This document shows, piece by piece, positions 25,763 through 34,787 of a DNA stretch of 64,000 nucleotides. The position numbers and the translations under genes were made by a program. Each line of letters begins with the position of its first letter. Position 1 is the first letter of the stretch. A model generated the notes under the pieces. The model did no database searches. It was given only the letters and a program-made list of their open reading frames with translations, and had not been told where the DNA came from. This DNA is from Teichococcus wenyumeiae (lineage in GTDB: Bacteria > Pseudomonadota > Alphaproteobacteria > Acetobacterales > Acetobacteraceae), in contig NZ_RFLX01000019.1 in assembly GCF_003696345.1 (NCBI RefSeq), forward strand, positions 1-64,000. Reading direction: 5' to 3'.

Positions 25763-27112
25763 TCAGCGCCCGTCGCGGAAGTCGCTCTCGCGCCAGGCGC
25801 GGTCCTTGCGCTGGCCCTCGGCACCGCCACGGGCGGCACGCGGCGGAGCGCCACGGCCGGCGCCATTGCCGCCACGCGGGGCGCCCTGGCGGGGCGCACC
25901 CTGGCCACCGCCACCCGGGCGGCCACCACGGCCGCGCTGCGGCTGCGGCTTCGGCTGGGCGGCGGCGGCCTCGGCGCGGCCGGCATCGCTGCGGCGGTCC
26001 TCGGACGGGATCTTCATGGCGATCAGCTTCTCGACCGCCTTCAGCTTCACCACCTCGTCCGGCGCGCAGAAGGTCACGGCCTCGCCGCTGGCGCCCGCAC
26101 GCGCGGTACGGCCGATACGGTGGACATAAGCCTCGGGCGTGTCCGGCAGGTCGAACTGGAAGACATGCGTCACGCCATCGACATCGATGCCGCGGCTGGC
26201 GATATCGGTCGCCACCAGGATCGAGGCGCGGCCGGAGCGGAAGTCGGCCAGCGCGCGCTCACGCTGCCCCTGGCTGCGGTCGCCGTGGATGGCATGGGCA
26301 TTGATGCCGTCGGCATTCAGGTTCTTGGCCACGCGGTCGGCGCCATGCTTGGTGCGGGCGAAGACCAGCGCGCGGCCGACACCCTGCTCACGCAGCATCT
26401 CGGACAGCACGACGCGCTTCATGCTGGCGTCGAGGTGGATCAGCTTCTGCTCCACCCGCTCGGCCGTGGAGGACACGGGCGTGACGGAGACCTTGGCCGG
26501 GTCCTTCAGCATCTCGCCGGCGATCTTGGCGATCTCGGTGGGCATGGTGGCGGAGAAGAACAGCGTCTGGCGGTTCTTGCTCATCACCGAGGAGAGGCGC
26601 TTCACCGCCGGCCAGAAGCCGCGGTCCAGCATCTGGTCGGCCTCGTCCAGCACCAGCACCTCGGTGCCCTGCAGCTTGGCGGCGCCGGTCTGCACATGGT
26701 CCTGCAGGCGGCCCGGGGTCGCCACCAGGATATCCACGCCACGGCGCAGCGCGTCAACCTGCGGACGGGCGCCCACGCCGCCGAAGATCACGGCGGTGCT
26801 GAGGCCGAGGAAGCGGCCATAGGACTTGATGTTGTCGTGGATCTGCGAAGCCAGCTCACGCGTCGGCGACAGGATCAGCACGCGGCAGCCGCCGCGCGGC
26901 GCCGGGGCCTTGCGGTCCGCCAGGTGGTGCAGGAGCGGCAGCGCGAAGGCGGCGGTCTTGCCAGTGCCCGTCTGGGCGATGCCCAGCAGGTCGCGGCCCG
27001 CCAGCACATGCGGGATGGCCTGGGCCTGAATCGGGGTCGGGGTGGTGTAACCCTCCTGCGTCAGGGCGCGGAGGATAGGCTCGGCGAGGCCGAGGGAAGC
27101 GAAATCGGTCAT
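25763..27112 (-). CDS. rhlE: DEAD-box ATP-dependent RNA helicase, RhlE-like
   Basis: A 449-residue helicase. The ordered motifs are: Q motif 'LGLAEPILRALTQEGYTTPTPIQAQAIP' (starts ~7), motif I 'AQTGTGKT', motif II 'DEAD' (within VLDEADQML), motif III 'SAT', and motif VI 'HRIGRTARAG'. The C-terminal ~70 residues are an Arg/Gly-rich, disordered RNA-binding tail. This is typical of RhlE, involved in ribosome assembly and RNA turnover, often in the cold. The symbol is by resemblance; CsdA- or DbpA-type proteins differ in their C-terminal domains. Confidence 0.9.
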   Translation of the reverse strand: MTDFASLGLAEPILRALTQEGYTTPTPIQAQAIPHVLAGRDLLGIAQTGTGKTAAFALPLLHHLADRKAPAPRGGCRVLILSPTRELASQIHDNIKSYGRFLGLSTAVIFGGVGARPQVDALRRGVDILVATPGRLQDHVQTGAAKLQGTEVLVLDEADQMLDRGFWPAVKRLSSVMSKNRQTLFFSATMPTEIAKIAGEMLKDPAKVSVTPVSSTAERVEQKLIHLDASMKRVVLSEMLREQGVGRALVFARTKHGADRVAKNLNADGINAHAIHGDRSQGQRERALADFRSGRASILVATDIASRGIDVDGVTHVFQFDLPDTPEAYVHRIGRTARAGASGEAVTFCAPDEVVKLKAVEKLIAMKIPSEDRRSDAGRAEAAAAQPKPQPQRGRGGRPGGGGQGAPRQGAPRGGNGAGRGAPPRAARGGAEGQRKDRAWRESDFRDGR

Positions 27113-27415
27113 GCATCATCCAGGGCCGATGCGCGCCATGACGGCCGCACCGGAGGGTAGCGGGTCAGGACGCCCCGCGTGGATGGGTCGTACCGGGAAA
27201 AAGGAAGTCCGGGCGTCTGTGACATGCCCGAAGGTCCTGGCCATGGCTGCCGCAGCTGCGGCACCTTTCACGCGACCAGGACGCGGCCGGATCGTCCGGC
27301 TGGGCGTCATATGGGCGCGGCGGCTCCATAACGCAAGTGCGAAGAAGCCTCCGCCCCTTGCGGCACCCAGCCAGGAGCGGGAAGCTGCCCCGTCCCCACC
27401 GCAAAGGAGAGCCGG
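27113..27415. other. divergent intergenic region
   Basis: About 300 bases between the start of the helicase gene and the start of the amidohydrolase gene. It must hold both promoters and any helicase 5' leader. I see no gene and no clear operator. Confidence 0.4.
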
Positions 27416-28585
27416 ATGAGCCTGCGCCAGCACCTGGAAGCCCTGACCCCCGAGATGACTGCCTGGCGCCGCGATTTCCACGCGCATCCGGAACTGGGCT
27501 ACGAGGAGCACCGCACCAGCGCCATCGTGGCCGAGAAGCTGCGGGAATGGGGCATCGAGGTGCATACCGGCCTGGGCGGCACCGGCGTGGTGGGCGTGCT
27601 GCGCGGCAAGCGCGGTGGCAACCGGGCCATCGGGTTGCGGGCGGACATGGATGCGCTGCCGATGACGGAAGCCACCGGCCTGCCCCATGCCAGCACCACG
27701 CCGGGCCGCATGCATGCCTGCGGCCATGACGGGCATACCTCCATGCTGCTGGGCGCCGCCAAGTATCTGGCCGAGACGCGCGACTTCTCCGGCACCGTGC
27801 ACCTGATCTTCCAGCCCGCCGAGGAATCCCTGGCCGGCGCCAAGGCCATGATCGACGACGGGCTGTTCGAGCGCTTCCCCTGCGATGCCGTCTATGGCCT
27901 GCACAACGAGCCCGGCCTGCCGCTGGGCAAGGTTTCCGTCCATGCCGGCACCATGCTGGCGGCGATCGACTATTTCTCCGTGACCGTGCGCGGCAAGGCG
28001 ACGCATGGCGCGCGGCCGCATCTGGGCGTGGATGCGGTGGTGGCGGCGTCACAGGTGGTGGGCGCCTTGCAGACGGTGGTGTCCCGCAACATCGACCCGC
28101 TGGAGACGGCGGTGATCTCCATCGGCCAGATCCATGGCGGAACCTCCGACATCGTCATCCCGGATGCGGTGGAGCTGCGCGGCTCCGTCCGCACCCTGAA
28201 GCCGGAGATCCGGGACGCGATGGAGCCCGCCTTCCGCCGCGTGGTGGAGAACACCGTCGCCGCCTTCGGCGCCACCGCCGATATCGAATACCGCCGCGCC
28301 TATCCGCCCACCATCAACACGCCGCTGGAGACGGAACGCGCCGCGCTCGCCGCCGCCACGCTGCTGGGCCAGGATGCGGTGCTGCCGGACGAGCCGCCGA
28401 TCACCGCCGGCGAGGACTTCGCCTTCATGCTGGAGAAGTGCCCGGGCGCCTATGTGATGTTCGGGCAGAACGGCGGCGACAAGGGCGGTACGCCGGTCCA
28501 CAACATCCATTACGACTTCAACGACGACCTGCTGCCGCTGGGCGCCGGCTACCTCGCCCAGCTGGTGGAGCAGGAGCTGAAGTAA
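27416..28585 (+). CDS. M20 family amidohydrolase (HipO-like), copy 1
   Basis: A 389-residue metallo-aminoacylase/carboxypeptidase of the M20D family (hippurate hydrolase, IAA-amino-acid hydrolase type). Metal ligands are visible in 'HACGHDGHTSMLLGAAKYL' (~101-119) and 'FQPAEES' (~137-143), with 'GLHNEPGLPLG' and the C-terminal 'GGEDF'-type 'TAGEDFAFML' around 330. It is the same length as, and closely similar to, the gene at 47811. Its stop abuts the convergent DUF779 gene. Confidence 0.9.
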   Translation: MSLRQHLEALTPEMTAWRRDFHAHPELGYEEHRTSAIVAEKLREWGIEVHTGLGGTGVVGVLRGKRGGNRAIGLRADMDALPMTEATGLPHASTTPGRMHACGHDGHTSMLLGAAKYLAETRDFSGTVHLIFQPAEESLAGAKAMIDDGLFERFPCDAVYGLHNEPGLPLGKVSVHAGTMLAAIDYFSVTVRGKATHGARPHLGVDAVVAASQVVGALQTVVSRNIDPLETAVISIGQIHGGTSDIVIPDAVELRGSVRTLKPEIRDAMEPAFRRVVENTVAAFGATADIEYRRAYPPTINTPLETERAALAAATLLGQDAVLPDEPPITAGEDFAFMLEKCPGAYVMFGQNGGDKGGTPVHNIHYDFNDDLLPLGAGYLAQLVEQELK

Positions 28586-28969
28586 CTAGCCCGGCAGGCG
28601 GCAGATCTCGCTGCCATCGAAGGCGCGGGAGCGGGTGAGGAAACGCCGCTCCGTGCCATTGTCCAGCGAGAACATGCCGCCGCGCCCCGGCACCACGTCG
28701 ATGATCAGCTGCGTGTGGCGCCAGACTTCATACTGCGCGCCGCCGATATAGACCGGCGCGCCGCCGATCTCGCCCAGCTTCACGTCCCGGTCGCCGATAA
28801 TGAAATCCCCCTGCGGGTAGCACATGGGAGATGACCCGTCGCAGCAGCCGCCGGACTGGTGGAACAGCACGGGGCCGTGCCGCTGCTGGATTTCCGCCAG
28901 CAGCGCCAGGGCGGCGGAGGTGGCCGTGACGCGCTCCGGCATGCTCTCCCCGGTCACCGCCGCCTCCAT
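28586..28969 (-). CDS. DUF779 family protein
   Basis: A 127-residue protein with the DUF779 pattern 'HQSGGCCDGSSPMCYPQGDF' (~37-56; the C-C pair and later Cys are typical) and 'WRHTQLIIDVVPGRGGMFSL'. DUF779 genes are characteristically paired with aldehyde dehydrogenases, and here the start codon overlaps the dehydrogenase stop (TGATG). It may be an accessory or metal/redox partner (inference). Function unestablished. Confidence 0.88.
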   Translation of the reverse strand: MEAAVTGESMPERVTATSAALALLAEIQQRHGPVLFHQSGGCCDGSSPMCYPQGDFIIGDRDVKLGEIGGAPVYIGGAQYEVWRHTQLIIDVVPGRGGMFSLDNGTERRFLTRSRAFDGSEICRLPG

Positions 28970-30486
28970 CAGAAGAAGCCCAGCTTCTTGGGCGCGTAGC
29001 TGACCAGCATGTTCTTGGTCTGCTGGTAGTGGTCCAGCATCATCCGGTGGTTCTCCCGCCCGATGCCGGACTGCTTGTAGCCGCCGAAGGCCGCATGGGC
29101 CGGATAGGCATGGTAGCAGTTGGTCCAGACGCGCCCGGCCTGGATGGCGCGGCCGAAGCGGTAGGCGCGCGTGCCGTCACGGGTCCAGATGCCGGCGCCC
29201 AGGCCATAGAGCGTGTCATTGGCGATGGAGAGCGCCTCCTCATCGTCCTTGAAGGTGGTCACCGAGACAACCGGCCCGAAGATCTCCTCCTGGAAGATGC
29301 GCATGCGGTTATGGCCGCGGAAGACCGTGGGCTTGACGTAATAGCCGCCCGCCAGCTCTCCCGGCAGCATGTTGCGCGCGCCGCCGGTCAGCACCTCCGC
29401 ACCTTCCTGCTTGCCGATGTCGATATAGGACAGGATCTTCTCGAGCTGCTCGCTGGAGGCCTGGGCGCCGATCATCGTGGCCGGGTCCAGCGGGTCGCCC
29501 TGCACGATGGCCTCGACGCGCCTCAGCGCCTTTTCCATGAAGCGGTCGTAGATGCTCTCATGGATCAGCGCGCGGGAGGGGCAGGTGCAGACCTCGCCCT
29601 GGTTCAGCGCGAACATCACGAAGCCCTCGATGGCCTTGTCGAGGAAATCGTCATCCTCCGCCGCCACGTCCTTGAAGAAGATGTTCGGCGACTTGCCGCC
29701 CAGCTCCAGCGTGACCGGGATCAGGTTCTGGCTGGCATACTGCATGATCAGCCGGCCGGTCGTCGTCTCGCCAGTGAAGGCGATCTTGGCGATGCGGTTG
29801 GAGGATGCCAGCGGCTTGCCGGCCTCCAGCCCGAAGCCGTTGACGATGTTCACCACACCCGGCGGCAGGATATCCGCCATCAGCTCCGCCAGCACCAGGA
29901 TGGAGGCGGGCGTCTGCTCCGCCGGCTTGATGACGACGCAATTGCCGGCGGCCAGGGCGGGCGCCAGCTTCCACACCGCCATCAGGATCGGGAAGTTCCA
30001 GGGAATGATCTGGCCAACCACGCCCAGCGGCTCATGGAAGTGGTAGGCGACGGTGTCGTGGTCGATCTCGCTGATCGTGCCTTCCTGGGCGCGCACCGCC
30101 CCGGCGAAATAGCGGAAATGGTCGATGGCCAGCGGCAGGTCGGCGGCGGTGGTCTCGCGGATCGGCTTGCCGTTGTCCCAGGTCTCGGCGCGGGCCAGAC
30201 GGTCGAGATTGTCCTCCATGGCCTGGGCCAGCCGGTTCAGCAGCAGCGCACGCTCGGCCACATTGGTGCGGCCCCAGGATTCCTTGGCGGCATGGGCGGC
30301 ATCCAGCGCCAGCTCGATATCCTGCGCATCGGACCGCGCGACCTCGCAAAGCTTCTGGCCCGTCACGGGGGAGGTATTCTCGAAATAGCGGCCGCCCACC
30401 GGCTCCACCCACTGGCCGCCGATGAAGTTGCCGTAGCGCTGCTTGAAGATGGTGGCGGGGCTGCCCAGGAATTCTGGTTTGTTCAT
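28969..30486 (-). CDS. NAD(P)-dependent aldehyde dehydrogenase (AldB-like)
   Basis: A 505-residue ALDH superfamily enzyme oxidising short aliphatic aldehydes. It shows '[19 protein letters not shown]' (~160-178), 'FTGETTTGR' coenzyme loop, the catalytic Glu in '[12 protein letters not shown]' (~265) and the catalytic Cys in 'NQGEVCTC' (~300). Sequence and the DUF779 partner fit the acetaldehyde-dehydrogenase/AldB subgroup. The start at 30486 has GGAGGAAG upstream; the frame extends 18 codons further without support. Confidence 0.92.
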   Translation of the reverse strand: MNKPEFLGSPATIFKQRYGNFIGGQWVEPVGGRYFENTSPVTGQKLCEVARSDAQDIELALDAAHAAKESWGRTNVAERALLLNRLAQAMEDNLDRLARAETWDNGKPIRETTAADLPLAIDHFRYFAGAVRAQEGTISEIDHDTVAYHFHEPLGVVGQIIPWNFPILMAVWKLAPALAAGNCVVIKPAEQTPASILVLAELMADILPPGVVNIVNGFGLEAGKPLASSNRIAKIAFTGETTTGRLIMQYASQNLIPVTLELGGKSPNIFFKDVAAEDDDFLDKAIEGFVMFALNQGEVCTCPSRALIHESIYDRFMEKALRRVEAIVQGDPLDPATMIGAQASSEQLEKILSYIDIGKQEGAEVLTGGARNMLPGELAGGYYVKPTVFRGHNRMRIFQEEIFGPVVSVTTFKDDEEALSIANDTLYGLGAGIWTRDGTRAYRFGRAIQAGRVWTNCYHAYPAHAAFGGYKQSGIGRENHRMMLDHYQQTKNMLVSYAPKKLGFF

Positions 30487-30737
30487 GGTCGTGCTTCCTC
30501 CTCCGCGTGCCGTGGAACCGGCATCGTGATGGGAGAGCATGGAGCACGGCCCCCGCGCCTGTCAGCGCCGGTTGCTTCATGCGGGGCCGGTACTGTCGCA
30601 GATGTGAGGCCATCCGTGCCGTGGCGCCCGGTCACGCGGGACCGAGGAGTGGCTGGCCTGCCTGGCATCGCGTCCTTCGTCTTCGCCACCCAGCCCGGCA
30701 GGCGCCCGGCGATGGTCCAGGCCGGCGGAAGATGAAG

Positions 30738-31907
30738 TCAGCCGGAGCGGTTTCCGTCTCGCACGCTCAACAAGAGAAGCGACAGCAACGCCGCCAGGGC
30801 CAGGGCGACAATGGCGGCTGTCGAGAGCACCCCCCAGGCCGCCAGCAGCATGCCGAAGCCCACTGGCGTTCCCGCCTGCAGGATAAGCCCGGGCGCCGCG
30901 ATCAACCCCTGCCGCCCGCCGTAGCCGGCGGGTCCGAAGACGGCCAGCGGCAGCGTGCCCTTGGCGATGGTCTGCAAGCCATTGCCGGCGCCGCAGAGCA
31001 GCACGAAGCCAATGGCCGCGGGCGCCCCGAAGACCAGCAGCGCCAGCCCGCCACAGAGCTGCGCCAGGCAGGCCAGCCGCGCCAGTACCAGCGGATGCAG
31101 CCCGCCCAGCGGCCCGAATTGCAGCAGCCGCGCCGCCACCTGCGCCGGCCCCATCAGCGAGGCCGCCAGCAGCGCCTGCTCCGCCGTCGCGCCGGAGGCG
31201 AGCACCAGCGCCGGCAGATGCGCGCCGATGGCGGCGGCCAGTACCGTCACGGCGGCGGAGAAGAAGATCAGCACCGCCATGGCATGCCGGAGGGCCGGCT
31301 GCTCCGCCTCCACGGTCGCCACAGACTTGGCGGCGGGCAGCGGCGCGGCGGGCACCAGCCAGCGTTGCAGCGGCAGGCCCAGCAGCAGGTGCAGCAGCGC
31401 CCAGACCGCGCAGGCACCACGCCAGCCCCATTCCGCCTCCATCCAGGTGGAAAGCGGCCAGCCCAGCGTGGAAGCGAAGCCGGCGATCAGCGTGATGCCG
31501 GTGATTGGCCCCTTGGCCGCCTTGCCAAACAGCCCGGCCAGGGTGGCGAAGGCGGTCTCATACAGGCCGCAGGCCATGCCGACGCCTACCAGCGCCCAGG
31601 CCAAGCCCAGCACCAGCGGCCCCTGCGCCAGGGCCATGCAGCCCAGCCCCGCCGCGAAGATCAGGTTGGAGGCCAGCAGCACGCCGCGCCCGCCATGCCG
31701 GTCCACCAGCCGGCCGAACCAGGGCCCCAGCACGGCGGAGAGCAGCAGCGCGGCCGAGAAGAAGCCATAGAGCGTGGCGCTGGAGAGGCCCAGCGAGGCC
31801 GCCATGGGCCGGGCCAGGATCGCCGGCAGGTAGTAGGAGGAAGCCCAGGCCAGGGTCTGCGCGGTGCCCAGGGCCAGGACCACGCGGGTGGTGGGCGGAA
31901 TCGGCAT
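30738..31907 (-). CDS. MFS transporter
   Basis: A ~389-residue carrier with about twelve hydrophobic segments. It has the loop 2-3 motif 'GPWFGRLVDRHGGRGVLLAS' (variant of G-x-x-x-D-R-x-G-R-R) and a short central loop near 'WLVPAAPLPAAKSVATVEAEQ'. The ATG at 31907 is preferred because the longer frame (GTG at 31982) begins inside the hsp20 terminator hairpin. The substrate cannot be assigned. Confidence 0.85.
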   Translation of the reverse strand: MPIPPTTRVVLALGTAQTLAWASSYYLPAILARPMAASLGLSSATLYGFFSAALLLSAVLGPWFGRLVDRHGGRGVLLASNLIFAAGLGCMALAQGPLVLGLAWALVGVGMACGLYETAFATLAGLFGKAAKGPITGITLIAGFASTLGWPLSTWMEAEWGWRGACAVWALLHLLLGLPLQRWLVPAAPLPAAKSVATVEAEQPALRHAMAVLIFFSAAVTVLAAAIGAHLPALVLASGATAEQALLAASLMGPAQVAARLLQFGPLGGLHPLVLARLACLAQLCGGLALLVFGAPAAIGFVLLCGAGNGLQTIAKGTLPLAVFGPAGYGGRQGLIAAPGLILQAGTPVGFGMLLAAWGVLSTAAIVALALAALLSLLLLSVRDGNRSG

Positions 31908-31960
31908 GATGCCCGGCAGTTTCCGCAGCGCGGCGGCCCGCACAAGCGGGGGCGGCACAA

Positions 31961-31990
31961 AAAACGGCCGGGGCGTTGTCACCCCGGCCG
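31961..31990 (-). terminator. hsp20 terminator
   Basis: On the minus strand, CGGCCGGGG / CCCCGGCCG forms a nine-pair stem with an eight-base loop, followed by TTTTTT. It lies 27 bases after the hsp20 stop. Confidence 0.9.
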
Positions 31991-32016
31991 CTTTCAGTTC
32001 AGGCCAACCGTGTCGG

Positions 32017-32508
32017 TCAGGCCGCCAGCGCCTGCTGGCCGTTGCTGTTGCCCTCGATCACCGGGCGCTCGGCCGGCTGGCCGCTGCCGATGGCGATGCG
32101 ACGGGGCTTCAGGGCCTCCGGCACCTCACGCTTCAGGGACACATGCAGCAGGCCGTTCGCCAGATCGGCGCCCTGCACCTGGATGTGGTCCGCCAGCACG
32201 AAGCGGCGCTCGAAGGCACGGCCGGCGATGCCACGGTGCAGGAAGCGGCGCTCCTGCTCAGGGGCGGTCGGCGCAGCCTTGCCGGAGACGGTCAGGACAT
32301 TGTCCTGCGCGGTGATCTCCAGGTCCTCGGCGGCGAAGCCGGCCACGGCCATGGTCAGCACATAGGCGTCGTCGCCCGTCTTCTCGATGTTGTACGGCGG
32401 ATAGGCCGAACCCTCGGAAGCAGCGCGCGCGCTGTCCACGAGACGGGACAGGCGATCGAAGCCAATGGCGGAACGGAACAGCGGAGACGGATCAAAAGCG
32501 GTCATCAT
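32017..32508 (-). CDS. small heat-shock protein, Hsp20/alpha-crystallin
   Basis: A 163-residue (162 from the second ATG) holdase chaperone. It begins MMTAFDPSPLFRSAIGFDRLSRL, typical of class A rhizobial-type sHsps. The alpha-crystallin domain runs from 'YPPYNIEKTGDDAYVLTMAVAGF' to 'LHVSLKREVPE'; the C-terminal I-x-I-type anchor is seen as 'PRRIAIG'. The ribosome site GAGGAG is placed inside a hairpin, suggesting temperature control (see ROSE-like element). Confidence 0.93.
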   Translation of the reverse strand: MMTAFDPSPLFRSAIGFDRLSRLVDSARAASEGSAYPPYNIEKTGDDAYVLTMAVAGFAAEDLEITAQDNVLTVSGKAAPTAPEQERRFLHRGIAGRAFERRFVLADHIQVQGADLANGLLHVSLKREVPEALKPRRIAIGSGQPAERPVIEGNSNGQQALAA

Positions 32509-32600
32509 CGAACTCTCCTCAAGGAGCAAAAGTCCGTTGCTGGGGCGGCCGGGATTCCGATTCGGGCCCCCATCCGGGCGACCCATGGTGCATCCGACCG
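32509..32600 (-). promoter_or_regulatory. ROSE-like RNA thermometer before hsp20
   Basis: In the leader on the minus strand, TTGCTCCTTGAGGAGAG directly precedes the start. CTCC pairs with GGAG, masking the ribosome site (plus-strand 32515-32526), and the upstream U-U-G-C-U is the conserved anti-SD motif of ROSE elements. A second GC-rich hairpin (GGGGGCCCG...CGCCCC) lies just upstream. ROSE elements are known before alphaproteobacterial hsp20 genes. The assignment here rests on motif and position, not on a covariance-model hit. Confidence 0.7.
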
Positions 32601-32646
32601 CGCCGGCGACCCCTCAACAGGGCATCGCTGGCACTGGCCGATATGG

Positions 32647-32677
32647 AAAACGCCGCCCCTTGCATCAAGAGGCGGCG
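32647..32677 (-). terminator. rpmE terminator
   Basis: Minus-strand CGCCGCCTCTTG / CAAGGGGCGGCG stem with an ATG loop, followed by TTTTCC, located 34 bases after the rpmE stop. Confidence 0.88.
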
Positions 32678-32710
32678 TTCCAGGTTTTCGCGAAAAAATC
32701 GGGGGAAGGT

Positions 32711-32941
32711 TCAGACCTTCTTGCGGGCCCCGATGCCGGCGAACTTCTTGTTGAACTTGGCGATCTGGCCGCCCGTATCCATCACGCGCTGCACGCCGGT
32801 CCAGGCCGGGTGGGACTTCGGATCGATATCCAGACGGAGGGTGTCACCCGCCGCGCCCATGCAGGAGCGCGTCTTGTAGGTGGAACCATCGGTCATGATG
32901 ATGTTGATCTCGTGGTAGTCGGGGTGGATATCGGGCTTCAT
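32711..32941 (-). CDS. rpmE: 50S ribosomal protein L31 (bL31)
   Basis: A 76-residue ribosomal protein beginning [19 protein letters not shown], with '[26 protein letters not shown]' and a basic C-terminus ([14 protein letters not shown]). A single cysteine remains where zinc-type L31 has four, so this is the non-zinc (C-minus) type. The long upstream frame is ignored, as family length fixes the ATG at 32941. Monocistronic with its own terminator. Confidence 0.96.
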   Translation of the reverse strand: MKPDIHPDYHEINIIMTDGSTYKTRSCMGAAGDTLRLDIDPKSHPAWTGVQRVMDTGGQIAKFNKKFAGIGARKKV

Positions 32942-33116
32942 GCCGGGAACTTTCCAATAGATATGGAGCAGCCGATGCCGACCGGCCGCACGAAGCGGCG
33001 CTTCTAGCCCGGCCCGGCACCCAGGCGCAACAACCGAGGCCGGATTTCCGCCCGATTGACCCCCTGGCGACACGATCCTAGACCTTCCGCGGCCGTATCC
33101 GAGGAAGGCACCGCGC

Positions 33117-33965
33117 ATGAACATCCTGTCCATCCAGTCCTGGGTCTCCTACGGGCATGTCGGCAATGCTTCCGCCGTCTTCCCGCTCCAGCGGCTGGGG
33201 GCCGAGGTCTGGGCGGTGAACACCGTGCAGTTCTCCAACCACACAGGCTACGGCACCTGGCGCGGCCAGGTCTTCGGCGCCGAATTGGTGCGGGACCTGG
33301 TGCAGGGGATCGAGGACCGTGGCGCCCTGCCCCGCTGCGATGCCGTGCTCTCCGGCTACATGGGCGATGCCGCGATTGGCGAGGCGGTGCTGGACGCGGT
33401 GAGCCGCGCCAAGGCCGCCAATCCCCACGCGCTCTATTGCTGCGACCCGGTGATCGGCGATGTAGGGCGCGGCGTCTTCGTGCGCCCCGGCATCCCGGAA
33501 TTCATGCGCGACCGCGCGGTGCCGGCGGCCGACCTGATCACCCCCAACCAGTTCGAGCTGGAGCACCTGACAGGCCTGCCGGTGACCACCCTGGCCGAGG
33601 CCAAGGCGGCCGTCACGGCGCTGCAGGAGACCGGGCCCCGTGCCGTGCTGGTGACATCTTTGCAGGTGGCGGAAACGCCGGAAGACCAGATCGAGCTGCT
33701 GGCGGCCGAGGGCGGTGAGTTCCACCGCATCCGCACCCCCATGCTGCCGATCTCGGTGAACGGGGCGGGCGACGCCATCGCGGCGCTGTTCCTGTTCCAC
33801 CGGATCAAGACCGGCTCGGCGGCCGCGGCCGCCGCGGCGGCGGCTTCCTCGATCTACGGGCTGTTGCGCCGCACCTCGGAAGCCGGGTCGCGTGAGATCC
33901 TGACCGTCGCGGCCCAGGAGGAATTCGTGGCGCCGAGCCGCGTCTTCCTGCCTGAGGCCTGCTGA
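33117..33965 (+). CDS. pdxY: pyridoxal kinase
   Basis: A 282-residue PfkB/ThiD-fold kinase phosphorylating pyridoxal in the B6 salvage pathway. PdxY signatures are '[21 protein letters not shown]' broken across ~5-25, '[12 protein letters not shown]' (~41-52) and the anion-hole/catalytic '[15 protein letters not shown]' near 220-234 with the catalytic Asp. AGGAAGG lies upstream of the ATG. It ends three bases from the convergent small gene. Confidence 0.94.
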   Translation: MNILSIQSWVSYGHVGNASAVFPLQRLGAEVWAVNTVQFSNHTGYGTWRGQVFGAELVRDLVQGIEDRGALPRCDAVLSGYMGDAAIGEAVLDAVSRAKAANPHALYCCDPVIGDVGRGVFVRPGIPEFMRDRAVPAADLITPNQFELEHLTGLPVTTLAEAKAAVTALQETGPRAVLVTSLQVAETPEDQIELLAAEGGEFHRIRTPMLPISVNGAGDAIAALFLFHRIKTGSAAAAAAAAASSIYGLLRRTSEAGSREILTVAAQEEFVAPSRVFLPEAC

Positions 33966-33968
33966 GCC

Positions 33969-34181
33969 TCAGATCAGCGGCGTCGCCACGCGGCGCAGCT
34001 GGCTTTCGCGCACGACGCGCTCATGACCGTCGCGGTCGTGCTTGATGCGGTATTCACGGTCGCCATCGTCGTTCGGAAGCAGGCGGACGATGGTGTAGGT
34101 GCCGCTCGGCGCACTCGGGTTCAGCCGGCCAAGAACCAGCTCCAGCCGCTGCCCGATGATGAAGTTGTGCTGCTGTGGCAT
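33969..34181 (-). CDS. small SH3-like protein, family copy 1
   Basis: A 70-residue protein, MPQQHNFIIGQRLEL..., whose C-terminal half carries the pattern G-T-Y-T-I-V-R-L-L-P ... D-R-E-Y-R-I-K ... D-G-H-E-R-V-V-R-E-S-Q-L. The same pattern occurs in the prophage proteins at 59365 and 59856. The alternation suggests a small beta-barrel (SH3/KOW-like), perhaps a nucleic-acid or protein adaptor. The ATG at 34181 follows AGGAT at seven bases; a TTG two codons upstream is less likely. Function unknown. Confidence 0.7.
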   Translation of the reverse strand: MPQQHNFIIGQRLELVLGRLNPSAPSGTYTIVRLLPNDDGDREYRIKHDRDGHERVVRESQLRRVATPLI

Positions 34182-34248
34182 GTGCAATCCTCGCGCGGGT
34201 ATGGCGGGGCGACGACGGGGCCGCCCGCGCGACCCTCTCGCCGAGGGC

Positions 34249-34398
34249 TTAGCCGAGCACGTCCAGCACGATCCGGCGGATCTCCTCGACCGTCAGGCCA
34301 GCAGGCTCGGCCGGGTGCCAATTGGCGGGCTGTGCCACCGGGCCACGCGGCAAGGCGGGCTGGGCGTGAGTGGATACTTGTGTGGAAAGATAATTCAT
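34249..34398 (-). CDS. small protein with C-terminal EIRRIVLDVLG helix
   Basis: A 49-residue frame opening MNYLSTQVSTHAQPALP, Pro/Ala-rich in the middle and ending in an amphipathic helix 'GLTVEEIRRIVLDVLG'. The non-random hydrophobic pattern at the end argues for a real gene. Comparable short proteins with this tail recur in Acetobacteraceae, to my recollection. The ribosome site is weak (GAAAG, distant). Function unknown. Confidence 0.5.
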   Translation of the reverse strand: MNYLSTQVSTHAQPALPRGPVAQPANWHPAEPAGLTVEEIRRIVLDVLG

Positions 34399-34550
34399 GA
34401 TGTTTTTTTCTTTCGTTGATTGGCGCCCATCCAGATCTGTTGTCCGGCATCGGGCGCGGGTCGTAGCCGGTCAGCGGAGAGCTTCCGCTCACACCGGCTT
34501 CGGCGCCTGTCGGGCGAGCGCTTGGGCGCTGCTTCCCGGCATGGTCGCCA

Positions 34551-34573
34551 ATGGGCGGCGCGAGGCCGCCCAT
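34551..34573 (-). terminator. hairpin after cold-shock gene
   Basis: ATGGGCGGC / GCCGCCCAT nine-pair stem with five-base loop, starting eight bases after the csp stop on the minus strand. It lacks a T run, so it may stabilise the 3' end rather than terminate. Confidence 0.5.
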
Positions 34574-34580
34574 CCGGTCT

Positions 34581-34787
34581 TTAGGCCTGCTTCAGCGCAG
34601 TGGCAGAAACCTTGCCCTGCTGGCCCTGCTGCAGCTCATAGGTGAGCTTGTCGCCTTCCTGCGGGGCGTCGAGGCCGGCGCGCTGGACATCGGAGATGTG
34701 CAGGAACACGTCCTTGGAGCCGTCATCCGGCTGGATGAAGCCGAAGCCCTTGGTCGTGTTGAACCACTTAACAGTGCCTTTGGCCAT
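34581..34787 (-). CDS. cold-shock protein (CspA family)
   Basis: A 68-residue CSD protein with both RNA-binding motifs, RNP1 'KGFGFI' (~13-18) and RNP2 'DVFLHI' (~26-31). It acts as an RNA chaperone or transcript antiterminator. The ATG at 34787 gives the exact family length; the frame extends 56 codons upstream without coding signal. That upstream stretch is likely a long 5' leader, as usual for csp genes. Confidence 0.95.
   Translation of the reverse strand: MAKGTVKWFNTTKGFGFIQPDDGSKDVFLHISDVQRAGLDAPQEGDKLTYELQQGQQGKVSATALKQA

Noticed and set aside
31908-31982. N-terminal extension of the MFS protein from GTG 31982
   Set aside because: It would start inside the hsp20 terminator and adds a Pro-rich stretch absent from typical carriers.
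32640-32680. CTTGAT...CCATAT as a sigma-32 promoter for hsp20
   Set aside because: The -35-like part lies inside the rpmE terminator stem, so the match is probably coincidental.
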